The notes below the pieces were generated by a model. The model saw nothing but the letters and a program-made list of their open reading frames with translations, did not search any database and was not told the origin of the DNA. This document shows, piece after piece, positions 54,002 through 62,445 of a stretch of DNA of 64,000 nt; within the stretch, counting starts at the first letter, position 1; every line of letters begins with the position of its first letter. The DNA is from JBBWZH01 sp035544115. Its GTDB lineage: Bacteria > Actinomycetota > Actinomycetes > Mycobacteriales > CADCTP01. A program made the position numbers and the translations under genes. The DNA is taken from the NCBI GenBank assembly GCA_963714145.1, contig OY970235.1, positions 1,922,001 through 1,986,000 on the forward strand. The letters run 5' to 3'.

Positions 54002-54611
54002 TCAACCCTCGCTGGCGGCGCGGCGCCGGCCGTCGTGCCGGGCGACCCGGACCCGGTTGCCGCAACCGGCCGAGCACCACGTCCGCCGCTGCGGTCCGGC
54101 GACGAAGAAGAGGATGCAGCCCGGTGCCGGGCAGGCCCGCACCGGCGTCCGCGCGGCGTCGCCGAGCAGTTCGAGCGCGGCGGCGGCGACCCGGGCCCTG
54201 GCGATCGCGCCCTGGTCCCGGGTGGGCCACCGGCGGGCCACCTGCGGCGGCGGTCCGGCCGACAGTTCCAGCCACGACGCGCCGTCGCGGGCCGCGGCGT
54301 TGATCGAGCCGACCGCGCCCGGCGGTAGCGGCGCGCCCGTCACCGCCGCCGCGAACACCGCGCGCAGGTCGGCGCGCAGTCTCCCGGAACGGCCCGAGCA
54401 GCCGGCTGGCGGCGCCCTCGGCCGCAATCGCGTCGACCACGTCGGCGCCGAGTTCGCCGGCGTGCTCGGCCAGCCAGGCGGCCAGTTGGCCGGGCGAGGC
54501 CAGCACGTCGACGCGGTGGCCGTGCCGCCCGCCGTGCACGAACGTGGTGTTGACCAGGTCCAGTGCCACGTGCTCGCCGGTGACCGGCGAGCGCTGCGGG
54601 TCGGTGGTCAC
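54002..54611 (-). pseudogene. CGNR zinc-finger / ABATE-domain regulator with one frameshift
   Basis: The N-terminal half from GTG 54611 (HVALDLVNTTFVHGGR, LAAWLAEHAGEL) is an ABATE domain. The C-terminal half in another frame ends with the zinc finger CPAPGCILFFVAGPQRRTWC followed by the CGNR signature (SAGCGNRVRVARH). Removing one T at about 54380 joins them as FRE-LRADLRAVFAAAV. Family members are thought to be stress-related transcription factors. It is divergent from the HPP gene with a symmetric set of four sites between. The mutation or sequence error would remove the zinc finger. Confidence 0.82.
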
Positions 54612-54614
54612 GAT

Positions 54615-54699
54615 CTAATGGTAGTGGGTCTTGTGCCCCGTTAGGTTCAGCCGTCAGACTGGCGCCGAACTAACGGGCCATCCGAAGTCCGTCCATTAG
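54615..54699. promoter_or_regulatory. Symmetric four-site operator between the CGNR regulator and HPP gene
   Basis: CTAATGG (54615-54621), CCGTTAG (54638-54644), CTAACGG (54670-54676) and CCATTAG (54693-54699) are one motif, CTAAYGG, in alternating orientation. Both outer and inner pairs are centred on 54657. Each half is CTAAYGG-n16-CCRTTAG. Confidence 0.65.
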
Positions 54700-54734
54700 C
54701 AGGTCCGCTCCGGGCCTGACGGGGGAGCAAGCCG

Positions 54735-55310
54735 ATGACCGACGTGTCGATCAGCACGCAGAAGCAGGCACCTGCCACCCGGCCGGCGGGGCCGCCCGCG
54801 GAGCCGCCGGCGGGGCGGTGGCTGCGCTGGCCGGCGAGCCGGGCCCCGGCCCGGCCCGAACTCACCGCCCTGCTGATCTCGACGGTCATCAGCGTCACCG
54901 CGCTCACCGCCCTGGTCGCCGCCGGCCGCATGCTGAGCGCCACCGTGTTGATCCCGCCGCTGGCGGCCAGCATGGCGTTGATCGCCGGCGCTCCCGCGCT
55001 CCCGCTGGCCCAACCCCGGTCGGTCGTCGGCGGCCAGTTCGCGTCCGCCGCGACCGGCCTGCTGCTCGGTGCCGCGCTGGGCCACGGCCTGTGGGTCGCG
55101 GCGCTGGCCGGCGGCGTCGCGCTCGGCGTCATGCTGCTGCTGCGCGTCTCGCACTCGCCGGCTGCCGCGACCGCCGTGCTGGTGGTCCTGCAGGCGCCCG
55201 CGCCGGCGAAGTTCCTGCTGCTGCTCGCCGTCGGTACGGCGCTGCTGGTCGGGGTCGGCACCCTGGGCGCCCGGCTGGCCCGCAAGCCGTACCCGGTCTA
55301 CTGGTGGTGA
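54735..55310 (+). CDS. HPP-family integral membrane protein
   Basis: 191 residues from ATG 54735 with GGGGGAG upstream. After a Pro-rich cytoplasmic N-terminus there are four or five membrane helices (TALLISTVISVTALTALVAA, then LIPPLAASMALIAGAPALPL and the LAQPRSVVGGQFASAATGLL block that is characteristic of HPP proteins). Plant HPP relatives transport nitrite; bacterial roles are little known. Probably controlled by the divergent CGNR protein. Confidence 0.85.
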   Translation: MTDVSISTQKQAPATRPAGPPAEPPAGRWLRWPASRAPARPELTALLISTVISVTALTALVAAGRMLSATVLIPPLAASMALIAGAPALPLAQPRSVVGGQFASAATGLLLGAALGHGLWVAALAGGVALGVMLLLRVSHSPAAATAVLVVLQAPAPAKFLLLLAVGTALLVGVGTLGARLARKPYPVYWW

Positions 55311-55362
55311 CCGCTGGTGTGTCCGGTACCGGTGACGGTGCGCCGGCCCGCCGGCCGCGTGC

Positions 55363-58032
55363 TCAGGCGCGGCCGGTCGACAGCAGCCGCAGTTCGCGAC
55401 CGCGTTGTACGGCCGAGGACCGGTCGGTGGCGCCGAGCTTGGTGTAGATCCGGCGGATGTGGGTGTTGACGGTATTCAGCGAGACCGACAGCTGCCCGGC
55501 GATCTCGGGCCGGGTGAGGTTGGTCGGCAGGTAGCGCAGCACCCGCAGCTCGCTGGTGCTGAGCTGTTCGGCCGGTGCCGGAGCTGCGGCGCGGCCGGAG
55601 CCGCCGCCGTGGCCGGGGCCGCCGCCGTGGACCGTGTCGAGGATGTCGGCGACCAGCGCGGCGTGCGACGTCCGCTGCGGCGGCAGGGCGGCCAGCAGCT
55701 CCCACCCGCCGGTCGTCACGAACGGCAGGATCAGCCGGTCCGGCTCGGCCAGCTGCAGCGCCCGCTCCACGGCTGCCCGCGCCGCGCGCTCGTCGCCCAG
55801 GTCCCGGCGGGCGACCGCGTCCAGCAGGTTGGCCTCGACCAGGGTGAGGTAGAGGTCGGTGGGGGCGCTGCCGTCGAGGACGGCCCGGAGTTCGCGCCGA
55901 GCGCCCGCCGGGTCCTGCTCGGCGAGGCGTACCACCGCGGCCGCGTTGCGGATCTCCGCGGTGGCTGCCAGCCGGTCGTTGAGAGCGGCGAGGGTGGCCC
56001 GCGCCTGCTCGACCTCCCCGAGGCGGGCCTGGGAGGCGATGGTCCAGGCGGTGACCCGGGAGGTGAGCGCGTGCTCCCCGACCATCAGCGCCTGCACCTG
56101 CCCGGCCGCGTCGAGTTCGGCCAGCGCCTCGCGGTACCGGCCGCGTGCCGCCCGGAGGATCGCGGACACCAGGTGGATGAACAGCCGGATGCCCGGCTCA
56201 CCCCCGGCCCGGGTGACCCGCCTGGCGCGGTCCAGCCACTGCTCGCCGTGGTCGAATTCGCCGGTCCAGATCAGGATCCCGGCGAGCGTCGCCTGGGCGG
56301 GGGCGATCACCGGCTCCGCGTCCCAGCCGTGCCGGGCCGCCTGCGCTATGGCGTCCTCGCAGCGCCGCCGGGCGACGGCGAAGGAGTCGGCGAGGGCGGC
56401 GAACCCCAGGTGCGCCAGGCAGGCCACCTCCAGGTACGGCCGGCCGATGTCGCGGGCCAGGGCGGCGCCGTCCAGCAGGTACCGTTCGCTGTCGGCCAGC
56501 CGCAGCGACCACGCCTCGGTGACGCCGAGGTTGAGCAGCGCCACAGCGCGCAGGTCGCTGCCGATGGCCACGTCGGCGGTGGACTGGCCGGCGGGCGCCG
56601 GGGGCAGCGCGTCCACCTGTTTGAACACGCCGTCGAAGTGTCCGCGCAGCCGCGCCGACAGCAGGTCCAGCGACGCGAGGGCCATCCGCAGCCGGTACTG
56701 CCGGTCCGGCGGCGTCGTGGCGGCGTACGCCCTGGCCACGTCCAGGTGCGCGTCCGCCTGGTCGAGGCGGAGCTGGTCGAGGTCGGCGATCGCGTGCACC
56801 AGGGCCAGCCCCGGGAAGTCCTCGCTGGTCCGGGCCGGGAAGCAGCGCAGCAGCGCCGCCACGGTTCCGGCCTGGCCGTCGAGGGTGAGGCTGAGGGCGT
56901 GATCGGTGAGCAGCCGGGCCGCCTCGGTCCAGTCACCGGCCGCCTGCAGGTGGCCGATGGCGTCGGCGGCCCGGGCGTGGTCGGTGGACCACCGCGCGGC
57001 GAGCCGGTGCAGCTCCGGGATGTCGCCGGGGGAGGTGCGGCGTAGCTCGAGCCGGAGCAGGCCGCTGAACATGTGGTGGTAGCGGAACCAGGTGCGGTCG
57101 GGGTCGAGCGACACGACGAACGCGTTGGCGTCCTCGAGGTCCAGCAGGATCCGTTCCGATCCGGTGCCGCCGGTGAGCAGGTCGGCCAGTTCGCCGTTGA
57201 CCCGGTCCAGCAGGGAGGTGCGCAGCAGCAGGCGCTGTACCTGCGGTGGCTGCCGGTCCAGCATCTCGGCCGTCAGGTACTCGGCGACCGTGCGGTCGCT
57301 GCCGGAGAACTCGGCGACGAACCGTTCCGGGTGCGGGTGCCCGGCGAGGGACAGGGCGGCCAGCCGCAGCCCGGCCGCCCAGCCTTCGGTCCGCTGGTGC
57401 AGCGTGGCAACCACCGGGTCGGGCAGCCGGATCCCGGCGGCGGTCAGCAGCGCGCGGGTCTCGGCCTCGGTGAAGCGCAGCTGCGCGGCGCGGATCTCGG
57501 CCAGCTCCCCGCCGAGCCGCAGCCGGTGCAGGCGCAGCGGCGGGTCGCGGCGGGTGGCCACGACCGCGCGGACGCCCGGGGGCAGGCTGGTCAGCAGCGC
57601 CGTGAGCTGCTCGGCGGCCTCGTCCGAGCCGAGCTCGTGCAGGTCGTCGATGATCAGGACGACCGGATCGCCGGACCCGGCGAGGTCGGACAGCACCTTG
57701 TCGACCATGGCCTGGCCGTTGAACCCGGGCGCCGCCGGCGGCGGCTCGGCTCCGCCGGTCGCGGCGCGGACCGCGCCCAGCAGCGAGAGCCAGAACAGCT
57801 GCGCATCCTGCTGGCCCGGCTGTACGGACAGGAAGGCGATCCGGCGGTGCTGCCCCGGCCGGTCGGCCCACGCCCGCAGCAGCGACGTCTTCCCGCTGCC
57901 GGCGGGCGCCGAGATGATCGTCACCCGCTTCCCGGCCGCACGATCCAGCGCGGCGATCAGGTCGTGACGGTCGATCAGCCCGCTCCGGGCCGCGCCCGCC
58001 GCGCCGCCCGCAACAGCCGATACGTCGATCAT
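55363..58032 (-). CDS. MalT-like LuxR-family regulator with NTPase domain
   Basis: About 889 residues from ATG 58032 with GGAG 9 nt upstream. Walker A is ISAPAGSGKTSLLRAWA, Walker B is PVVLIIDDLHELGSDEA, and PPLRLHRLRLGGELAEIRAA with FTEAETRALL follow the MalT pattern. A TPR-like helical region fills about 350-800. The HTH is LSTSELRVLRYLPTNLTRPE with VSLNTVNTHIRRIYTKLGAT. It binds ATP and an inducer, then activates promoters. It is divergent from the SDR-led gene series at 58190, the most likely target. Confidence 0.9.
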   Translation of the reverse strand: MIDVSAVAGGAAGAARSGLIDRHDLIAALDRAAGKRVTIISAPAGSGKTSLLRAWADRPGQHRRIAFLSVQPGQQDAQLFWLSLLGAVRAATGGAEPPPAAPGFNGQAMVDKVLSDLAGSGDPVVLIIDDLHELGSDEAAEQLTALLTSLPPGVRAVVATRRDPPLRLHRLRLGGELAEIRAAQLRFTEAETRALLTAAGIRLPDPVVATLHQRTEGWAAGLRLAALSLAGHPHPERFVAEFSGSDRTVAEYLTAEMLDRQPPQVQRLLLRTSLLDRVNGELADLLTGGTGSERILLDLEDANAFVVSLDPDRTWFRYHHMFSGLLRLELRRTSPGDIPELHRLAARWSTDHARAADAIGHLQAAGDWTEAARLLTDHALSLTLDGQAGTVAALLRCFPARTSEDFPGLALVHAIADLDQLRLDQADAHLDVARAYAATTPPDRQYRLRMALASLDLLSARLRGHFDGVFKQVDALPPAPAGQSTADVAIGSDLRAVALLNLGVTEAWSLRLADSERYLLDGAALARDIGRPYLEVACLAHLGFAALADSFAVARRRCEDAIAQAARHGWDAEPVIAPAQATLAGILIWTGEFDHGEQWLDRARRVTRAGGEPGIRLFIHLVSAILRAARGRYREALAELDAAGQVQALMVGEHALTSRVTAWTIASQARLGEVEQARATLAALNDRLAATAEIRNAAAVVRLAEQDPAGARRELRAVLDGSAPTDLYLTLVEANLLDAVARRDLGDERAARAAVERALQLAEPDRLILPFVTTGGWELLAALPPQRTSHAALVADILDTVHGGGPGHGGGSGRAAAPAPAEQLSTSELRVLRYLPTNLTRPEIAGQLSVSLNTVNTHIRRIYTKLGATDRSSAVQRGRELRLLSTGRA

Positions 58033-58164
58033 CGGGCCATCTCCGCCAGGCACCCGGCCAGCGTAGCTCCCGGTAGATCACCGGAATCCGGTGACGACCG
58101 CTCACCATCCCGGCAGTGAACCTGAACTGACCCGTATTCGGCCCGGCGACGGAGGTAGCGGCAG

Positions 58165-58187
58165 TGAGCGAGCTTGCGAGCGGATCA
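58165..58187 (+). repeat. Dispersed start-site repeat, copy 2
   Basis: Core GAGCGAGCTTGCGAGCG lies just before the ATG of the SDR gene. Here a stop codon ends its reading frame, so the element is untranslated or encodes a nine-codon leader. Confidence 0.6.
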
Positions 58188-58189
58188 GC

Positions 58190-58870
58190 ATGAGCGCACG
58201 CGTGGCGGTCGTGGTCGGCGCGGGTGGCGAGCTGGGCCGGGCGACGGCGCAGAAGCTGGCCGCGGCCGGGTTCACGGTGGTCGGCGTCGACCGCAACGAG
58301 GCGGCGTTGAAGGAACTGCCCGACGGCATCCGCCACGCGGCGGGCGACCCGACCGACCCGGCCCTGGCCAGGAGCCTGGTCGACCAGATCGCCGCCGAGG
58401 TCGGCCCGCCCGAGGTACTGGTCAATACCATCGGCACGTATCACCCGGACGAGGCGCTCACCGCGACGCCCGAGGACCTGCGGCTCATGATCGACGTCAA
58501 CGCGGGCACCGCGCTGTGGCTGACCCAGGCGGTGGCGCCGTACATGCGGGAACGTGGGGCCGGCGCGATCGTGCACGTGGCCGCCCGTCCCGGGCTGGAG
58601 CCGACCGCCGGCGTAGCCACCTACAGCATCAGCAAGGCGGCGCTGGTCCACCTCACCCGCGTGCTCGACCTGGAGCTGCGGCCGCTCGGGATCCGGGTGA
58701 ACGCCGTCGCGCCGCAACTGCTCGACACCGCCAAGACCCGGGCGTTCCTGCCCGCCGACCTGCTGGCGCACGCGGTCTCACCCGAGGCGGTCGCCGACAT
58801 CATCGCCTACCTGGTCAGCGACGCCGCCGCACCGGTCAGCGGCGCGGTCCTGCCGGCCTACGGCGCCTGA
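58190..58870 (+). CDS. Short-chain dehydrogenase/reductase-like protein lacking the catalytic serine
   Basis: 226 residues from ATG 58190. The cofactor motif VAVVVGAGGELGRATAQKLA (GxxGxxG) is intact. The active site YSISKAAL keeps Tyr and Lys. The serine normally found in the preceding VSS strand is replaced: it reads GAIVHVAARPG. The NNAG segment is VLVNTIGTY. The protein may therefore be a binding or regulatory relative, or act with a different proton relay. It is the first of a five-gene plus-strand series and is divergent from the MalT-like regulator. Confidence 0.85.
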   Translation: MSARVAVVVGAGGELGRATAQKLAAAGFTVVGVDRNEAALKELPDGIRHAAGDPTDPALARSLVDQIAAEVGPPEVLVNTIGTYHPDEALTATPEDLRLMIDVNAGTALWLTQAVAPYMRERGAGAIVHVAARPGLEPTAGVATYSISKAALVHLTRVLDLELRPLGIRVNAVAPQLLDTAKTRAFLPADLLAHAVSPEAVADIIAYLVSDAAAPVSGAVLPAYGA

Positions 58871-58910
58871 GCGCCACCCGCTGCTCCCCGTACGTCTGGA
58901 AAGGACGACC

Positions 58911-59984
58911 ATGTCATCCCCCGCAGGCACGAACCGCCGCTCATTCCTGGCCCGTGGCGCGGCGCTCGCGGCCGCCCCCGCGGTCGCCACCCTGCTCGGC
59001 GGCGCCCTGGCCGAACCGGCGTCCGCCGCACCGGCGCCCGCCGACACGCTGCCGGACTTCGCGCCGATACCGCCGTCCGCGCTCGGCCCGGCCGTCAACG
59101 CGCAGGGCTACTTCGTCGGGCGGGTCAAGCGGAACCTGTACTGGGTCACCGACGGCACCTACCAGGCGGCGTTCCTGACCACCAGGGACGGGGTGGTGCT
59201 GTTCGACGCGCCCCCCAGCATCGGGAACAACCTGCAGCGCGCCATCAACGAGATCGCGTCGGCCAACGGCGTGTCCAACAAGGTGACGCACATCGTCTAC
59301 TCGCACCACCACGCCGACCACCTCGGCGCCTCGTCGCTGTTCGGCCGGCACGTGGTCCGGGTCGGCCACATCGAGACCAGGCGGCTGCTGACCCGGGACA
59401 ACGACCCGACCCGGCCGGCGCCCGACCTGACCTTCGAGACCCACCACACGCTGCGGGTCGGCGGGGAGCGGATCCACCTGGCGTGGCACGGCACCAACCA
59501 CACCCCGGACAACAGCTACATCCACTTCCCGGACCACGACACGCTCATGCTGGTCGACATCAACCTGCCCGGCTGGGTGCCGTTCGACAGCTTCAACATC
59601 AACGAGGACGTTCCCGGTTCCATCGCCGCCCCGGCCAAGGCCCTGTCCTATCCGTGGAAGCACTTCATCGGCGGCCACATGGGCCGGCTCGGCACCCGCG
59701 GCGACATGGCCGTCCACCAGCAGTACGTGGCCGACCTGATCGACAACATCAAGACGGCCCTGGTGACGGTCGACCCGACCCCGTTCTTCACCAAGTACGG
59801 GAACAACACCTGGGCCGCGGTCAAGACGTACCAGGCCGCGCAGGTCGAGTTCGCCGCCGCTCCGGTCATCCGGAAGTACACCGGTGTCCTCGCCGCCGCC
59901 GACGTGTACACCGCCAGCACCGCGTTCCTCATCCTCGAATCGATCCGCCTCGACGCCGGGTTCGGTTCGCAGATCCACCCGTGA
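58911..59984 (+). CDS. Tat-exported metallo-beta-lactamase-fold hydrolase
   Basis: 357 residues; ATG 58911 with GGAAAGGA upstream. A twin-arginine signal is present: TNRRSFLARGAALAAAPAVA. The zinc motif is VYSHHHADHLGASSLFG, with further ligands in HGTNHTPDNSYIHF and LMLVDINLPGW, and the last in FIGGHMGRLG. Export by Tat implies folding with zinc in the cytoplasm. The substrate is not evident; lactonase or quinoprotein-like relatives are possible. It lies 40 nt after the SDR-like gene. Confidence 0.88.
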   Translation: MSSPAGTNRRSFLARGAALAAAPAVATLLGGALAEPASAAPAPADTLPDFAPIPPSALGPAVNAQGYFVGRVKRNLYWVTDGTYQAAFLTTRDGVVLFDAPPSIGNNLQRAINEIASANGVSNKVTHIVYSHHHADHLGASSLFGRHVVRVGHIETRRLLTRDNDPTRPAPDLTFETHHTLRVGGERIHLAWHGTNHTPDNSYIHFPDHDTLMLVDINLPGWVPFDSFNINEDVPGSIAAPAKALSYPWKHFIGGHMGRLGTRGDMAVHQQYVADLIDNIKTALVTVDPTPFFTKYGNNTWAAVKTYQAAQVEFAAAPVIRKYTGVLAAADVYTASTAFLILESIRLDAGFGSQIHP

Positions 59985-60021
59985 CCGGGGGTCCGGCGCG
60001 GGCGCACCGACCGGAGGCGGT

Positions 60022-60930
60022 GTGACCAGCCAGGGACCGGAACTCGGCGGGTCCTTCGCGCTCGGCCGGTGGCGCGTGCGCCGGGCCGGGTACGGCGCCA
60101 TGCAGCTCGCCGGCGACGGGGTGTTCGGGCCGCCCCGGGACCGCGACGAGGCGCTGCGGGTGCTGCGCGCGGCCGTCGCGGCCGGGGTGGACCACATCGA
60201 CACCGCGCAGTACTACGGGGCGGGCACGGTGAACCAGCTCATCCGTGCGGCGCTGCACCCCTATCCGGACGGCCTGGCGATCGTGACCAAGGTGGCCGCC
60301 CGCCGCGACACCGGTGGTGCGCTGGTGCGGTTCGACCAGCCGCACCAGCTGCGGCAGGGCATCGAGGAGAACCTCGGCACGCTCGGCACCGGTCGGCTGG
60401 CGGCCGTGAACCTGCGCGTGATGGACCCGTCCGAGACCCCGGGCGGGCGGTTCGATGCCCAGCTCGCGGCACTGGTCCAGGCCCGCGACGAGGGTCTGAT
60501 CGACGGTATCGGGGTCAGCAACGTCGCCCGGCGGCACCTGCTGCGCGCGGTCGCCCAGACCGAGATCGTCTGCGTGCAGAACCTGTTCAACCTGGCCGAC
60601 CAGCGGTCGCTGGACATCCTCACCGAGTGCGCGGCACGTGACATCGCGTTCGTGCCGTTCTGCCCGCTGGGCTGGCCCGGCGAGGTCCGGCACCGGCTGC
60701 TCACCGACCCCGTGCTGGCCGCGCTGGCCGGACGGCTGGGTGCGACGCCGCCGCAGGTCGCGCTGGCCTGGCTGCTGGACCTCGCCCCGAACATCCTGCT
60801 CATCCCGGGCACCCGCACCCGCGCCCACCTCACCGAGAACCTGCGCGCCGCCGCCGTCCGGCTCGACGACGCGGCCCGCGACGAGCTGACCCGGCACCTC
60901 CCCATCGCCCGGACCACCGGAACCCGGTGA
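60022..60930 (+). CDS. Aldo/keto reductase
   Basis: 302 residues from GTG 60022 with GGAGG upstream. TIM-barrel features: AAVAAGVDHIDTAQYYGAG with the catalytic Asp and Tyr, VTKVAARRDTGGALV with the Lys, then VNLRVMDPSETPGG where the usual His position reads Arg. The C-terminal NADPH loop is LLIPGTRTRAHLTENL. It reduces aldehydes or ketones with NADPH. It is the third gene of the series and is co-directional with its neighbours. Confidence 0.9.
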   Translation: MTSQGPELGGSFALGRWRVRRAGYGAMQLAGDGVFGPPRDRDEALRVLRAAVAAGVDHIDTAQYYGAGTVNQLIRAALHPYPDGLAIVTKVAARRDTGGALVRFDQPHQLRQGIEENLGTLGTGRLAAVNLRVMDPSETPGGRFDAQLAALVQARDEGLIDGIGVSNVARRHLLRAVAQTEIVCVQNLFNLADQRSLDILTECAARDIAFVPFCPLGWPGEVRHRLLTDPVLAALAGRLGATPPQVALAWLLDLAPNILLIPGTRTRAHLTENLRAAAVRLDDAARDELTRHLPIARTTGTR

Positions 60931-61041
60931 CGACCCCCACCGGCCGGCGCCGTCCTCGCGTCCCGGCCGACCGGGGACCCCCGCCGAGCGCATCGACCAG
61001 CGCGCCCACGCACCCTGTTCCTGACGGAGGACCAACCGACC

Positions 61042-61617
61042 GTGGACCACGACAAGATCATCGGCGCCGAGGCCGCCGACCGGCTCGCGATCCGGGAGCT
61101 GTTCGACGCCTACGCGCATTGCGCAGACCGGCGCGACGCCAAGGGCCAGATGGCACTGTTCACCGCGGACACCCACTTCGTCGTCCACATGGATGCCAAC
61201 AACCCCGAGCCGACGCAGGAGCTGCGCGGCCGCGAGGCGCTGGCGCCGGTCTTCGACGCCCTCAACGGCTACGTCGCCACCACGCATTTCAACGGCCAGA
61301 GCACCGTCGAGCTGGACGGGGACCGGGCCACCGGCGAGAGCTACTGCCTGGCCCACCACGTGACGCAGGCCGACGACGGATCCCGGACGCTGATGGTGGC
61401 GTCCATCCGCTACCTCGACACGTTCGTCAAGCAGGACGGGGTGTGGCTGTTCGCCGAGCGCCGCCTGATGGTCGACTGGACCGACACGCGGCCGTCGCTG
61501 CCCTGTGCCGGCCACGCTGCCTGGATGTCTCGACCGCAACGGAAACTCGTTGGCTGTGCGCCGGGGCCGTGGTTACGTTCGGCCGCATGCCGGAGACCCA
61601 CTTCGACGAGTGGATAG
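61042..61617 (+). CDS. SnoaL-like protein, 3' end reads into the next gene
   Basis: 191 residues from GTG 61042 (VDHDKIIGAEAADRLAIREL) with GGAGG upstream. The SnoaL_4-type fold is clear up to FAERRLMVDWTDTRPSLP, near residue 154. The remaining 37 residues are low-complexity and overlap the methyltransferase start at 61587, so a stop was probably lost by a small change near 61500. Proteins of this group act as hydratases or isomerases in steroid, terpene or aromatic metabolism; the substrate is unknown. Confidence 0.8.
   Translation: MDHDKIIGAEAADRLAIRELFDAYAHCADRRDAKGQMALFTADTHFVVHMDANNPEPTQELRGREALAPVFDALNGYVATTHFNGQSTVELDGDRATGESYCLAHHVTQADDGSRTLMVASIRYLDTFVKQDGVWLFAERRLMVDWTDTRPSLPCAGHAAWMSRPQRKLVGCAPGPWLRSAACRRPTSTSG
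61549..61580 (+). promoter_or_regulatory. Likely leaderless promoter of the methyltransferase
   Basis: TTGGCT and TACGTT are separated by 18 nt, and the -10 lies 6 nt before the ATG at 61587, the spacing of leaderless actinomycete transcripts. No ribosome site is present. Confidence 0.5.
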
Positions 61618-62336
61618 CCGCCCGGTACGAGGCGTTGTGGCCGGAGCTGTTCGATCCGGCGGTGGTGGAGCCGGCGGTGAGCTTCCTGGCCGAGCTGGCG
61701 GCGGCCGGCCCCGCCCTTGAGTTCGGCATCGGCACCGGGCGCATCGCCATCCCGCTGAGCCGCCGGGGCGTGCGGGTGGACGGGATCGAGTTGTCCGCCG
61801 CGATGGTCGCGCGGTTGCGGGCGCAGCCGGGCGGCGCCGACATCGGCGCGACCATCGGTGACTTCGCCACCGCGGCCGTGCCCGGACCGTTCGCGCTGGT
61901 CTACCTGCTGCGCAACACGATCACGAACCTGACCACCCAGCAGGAGCAGGTCCGGGCCTTCGGCAACGCCGCGGCGCACCTGCGGCCCGGCGGCTGCTTC
62001 GTCGTCGAGAACTACGTCCCCGAGCTGCGGCGTCTCCCGCCCGGCCAGACCACTCACGTCTTCACCGCGACGCCGGCGCATCTGGGCTTCGAGGAGTACG
62101 ACGTCGGGTCGCAGCTCGCGGTGTCCCGGCACTACTGGACCATCGAGGGCCAACTCAAGGTGTTCTCCTCGCCGCACCGCTACGTGTGGCCGTCCGAGCT
62201 GGACCTGATGGCGCGGCTGGCCGGACTGCGCCGGCGCGAACGGTGGGCCGACTGGAACCGGACGCCTTTCACCAGCGAGAGCCGCAGCCACATCTCGGTC
62301 TGGGAGAAGGCAACCGCAGGCGCTCAGGCGCCCTGA
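61587..62336 (+). CDS. Class I SAM-dependent methyltransferase
   Basis: 249 residues from ATG 61587 (MPETHFDEWIAARYEALWPE). Motif I is ALEFGIGTGRIAIPLSRRG, motif II VDGIELSAAMVARL, then TIGDFATAAVPGPFALVYL and the post-motif LRPGGCFVVENYVPELRR. The family contains small-molecule methyltransferases; the acceptor is unknown. It begins inside the 3' tail of the SnoaL-like frame and appears to have its own leaderless promoter. Confidence 0.88.
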   Translation: MPETHFDEWIAARYEALWPELFDPAVVEPAVSFLAELAAAGPALEFGIGTGRIAIPLSRRGVRVDGIELSAAMVARLRAQPGGADIGATIGDFATAAVPGPFALVYLLRNTITNLTTQQEQVRAFGNAAAHLRPGGCFVVENYVPELRRLPPGQTTHVFTATPAHLGFEEYDVGSQLAVSRHYWTIEGQLKVFSSPHRYVWPSELDLMARLAGLRRRERWADWNRTPFTSESRSHISVWEKATAGAQAP

Positions 62337-62445
62337 CGCTCGTCCCGCAGTGGCCTGGCCCGGGGCGACCCCCGCCTGAAACCGTCACACCGTTGCGACG
62401 TGGCCGCTACATTCCGTGTCACCACTGTCACAGCGGGGAGACGGC

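Noticed and set aside
55405..57045. Long plus-strand frame opposite the MalT-like regulator, and similar long frames opposite the LAL regulator and the FAD protein
   Set aside because: Low-complexity shadows; the opposite strand has clear motifs and proper starts.
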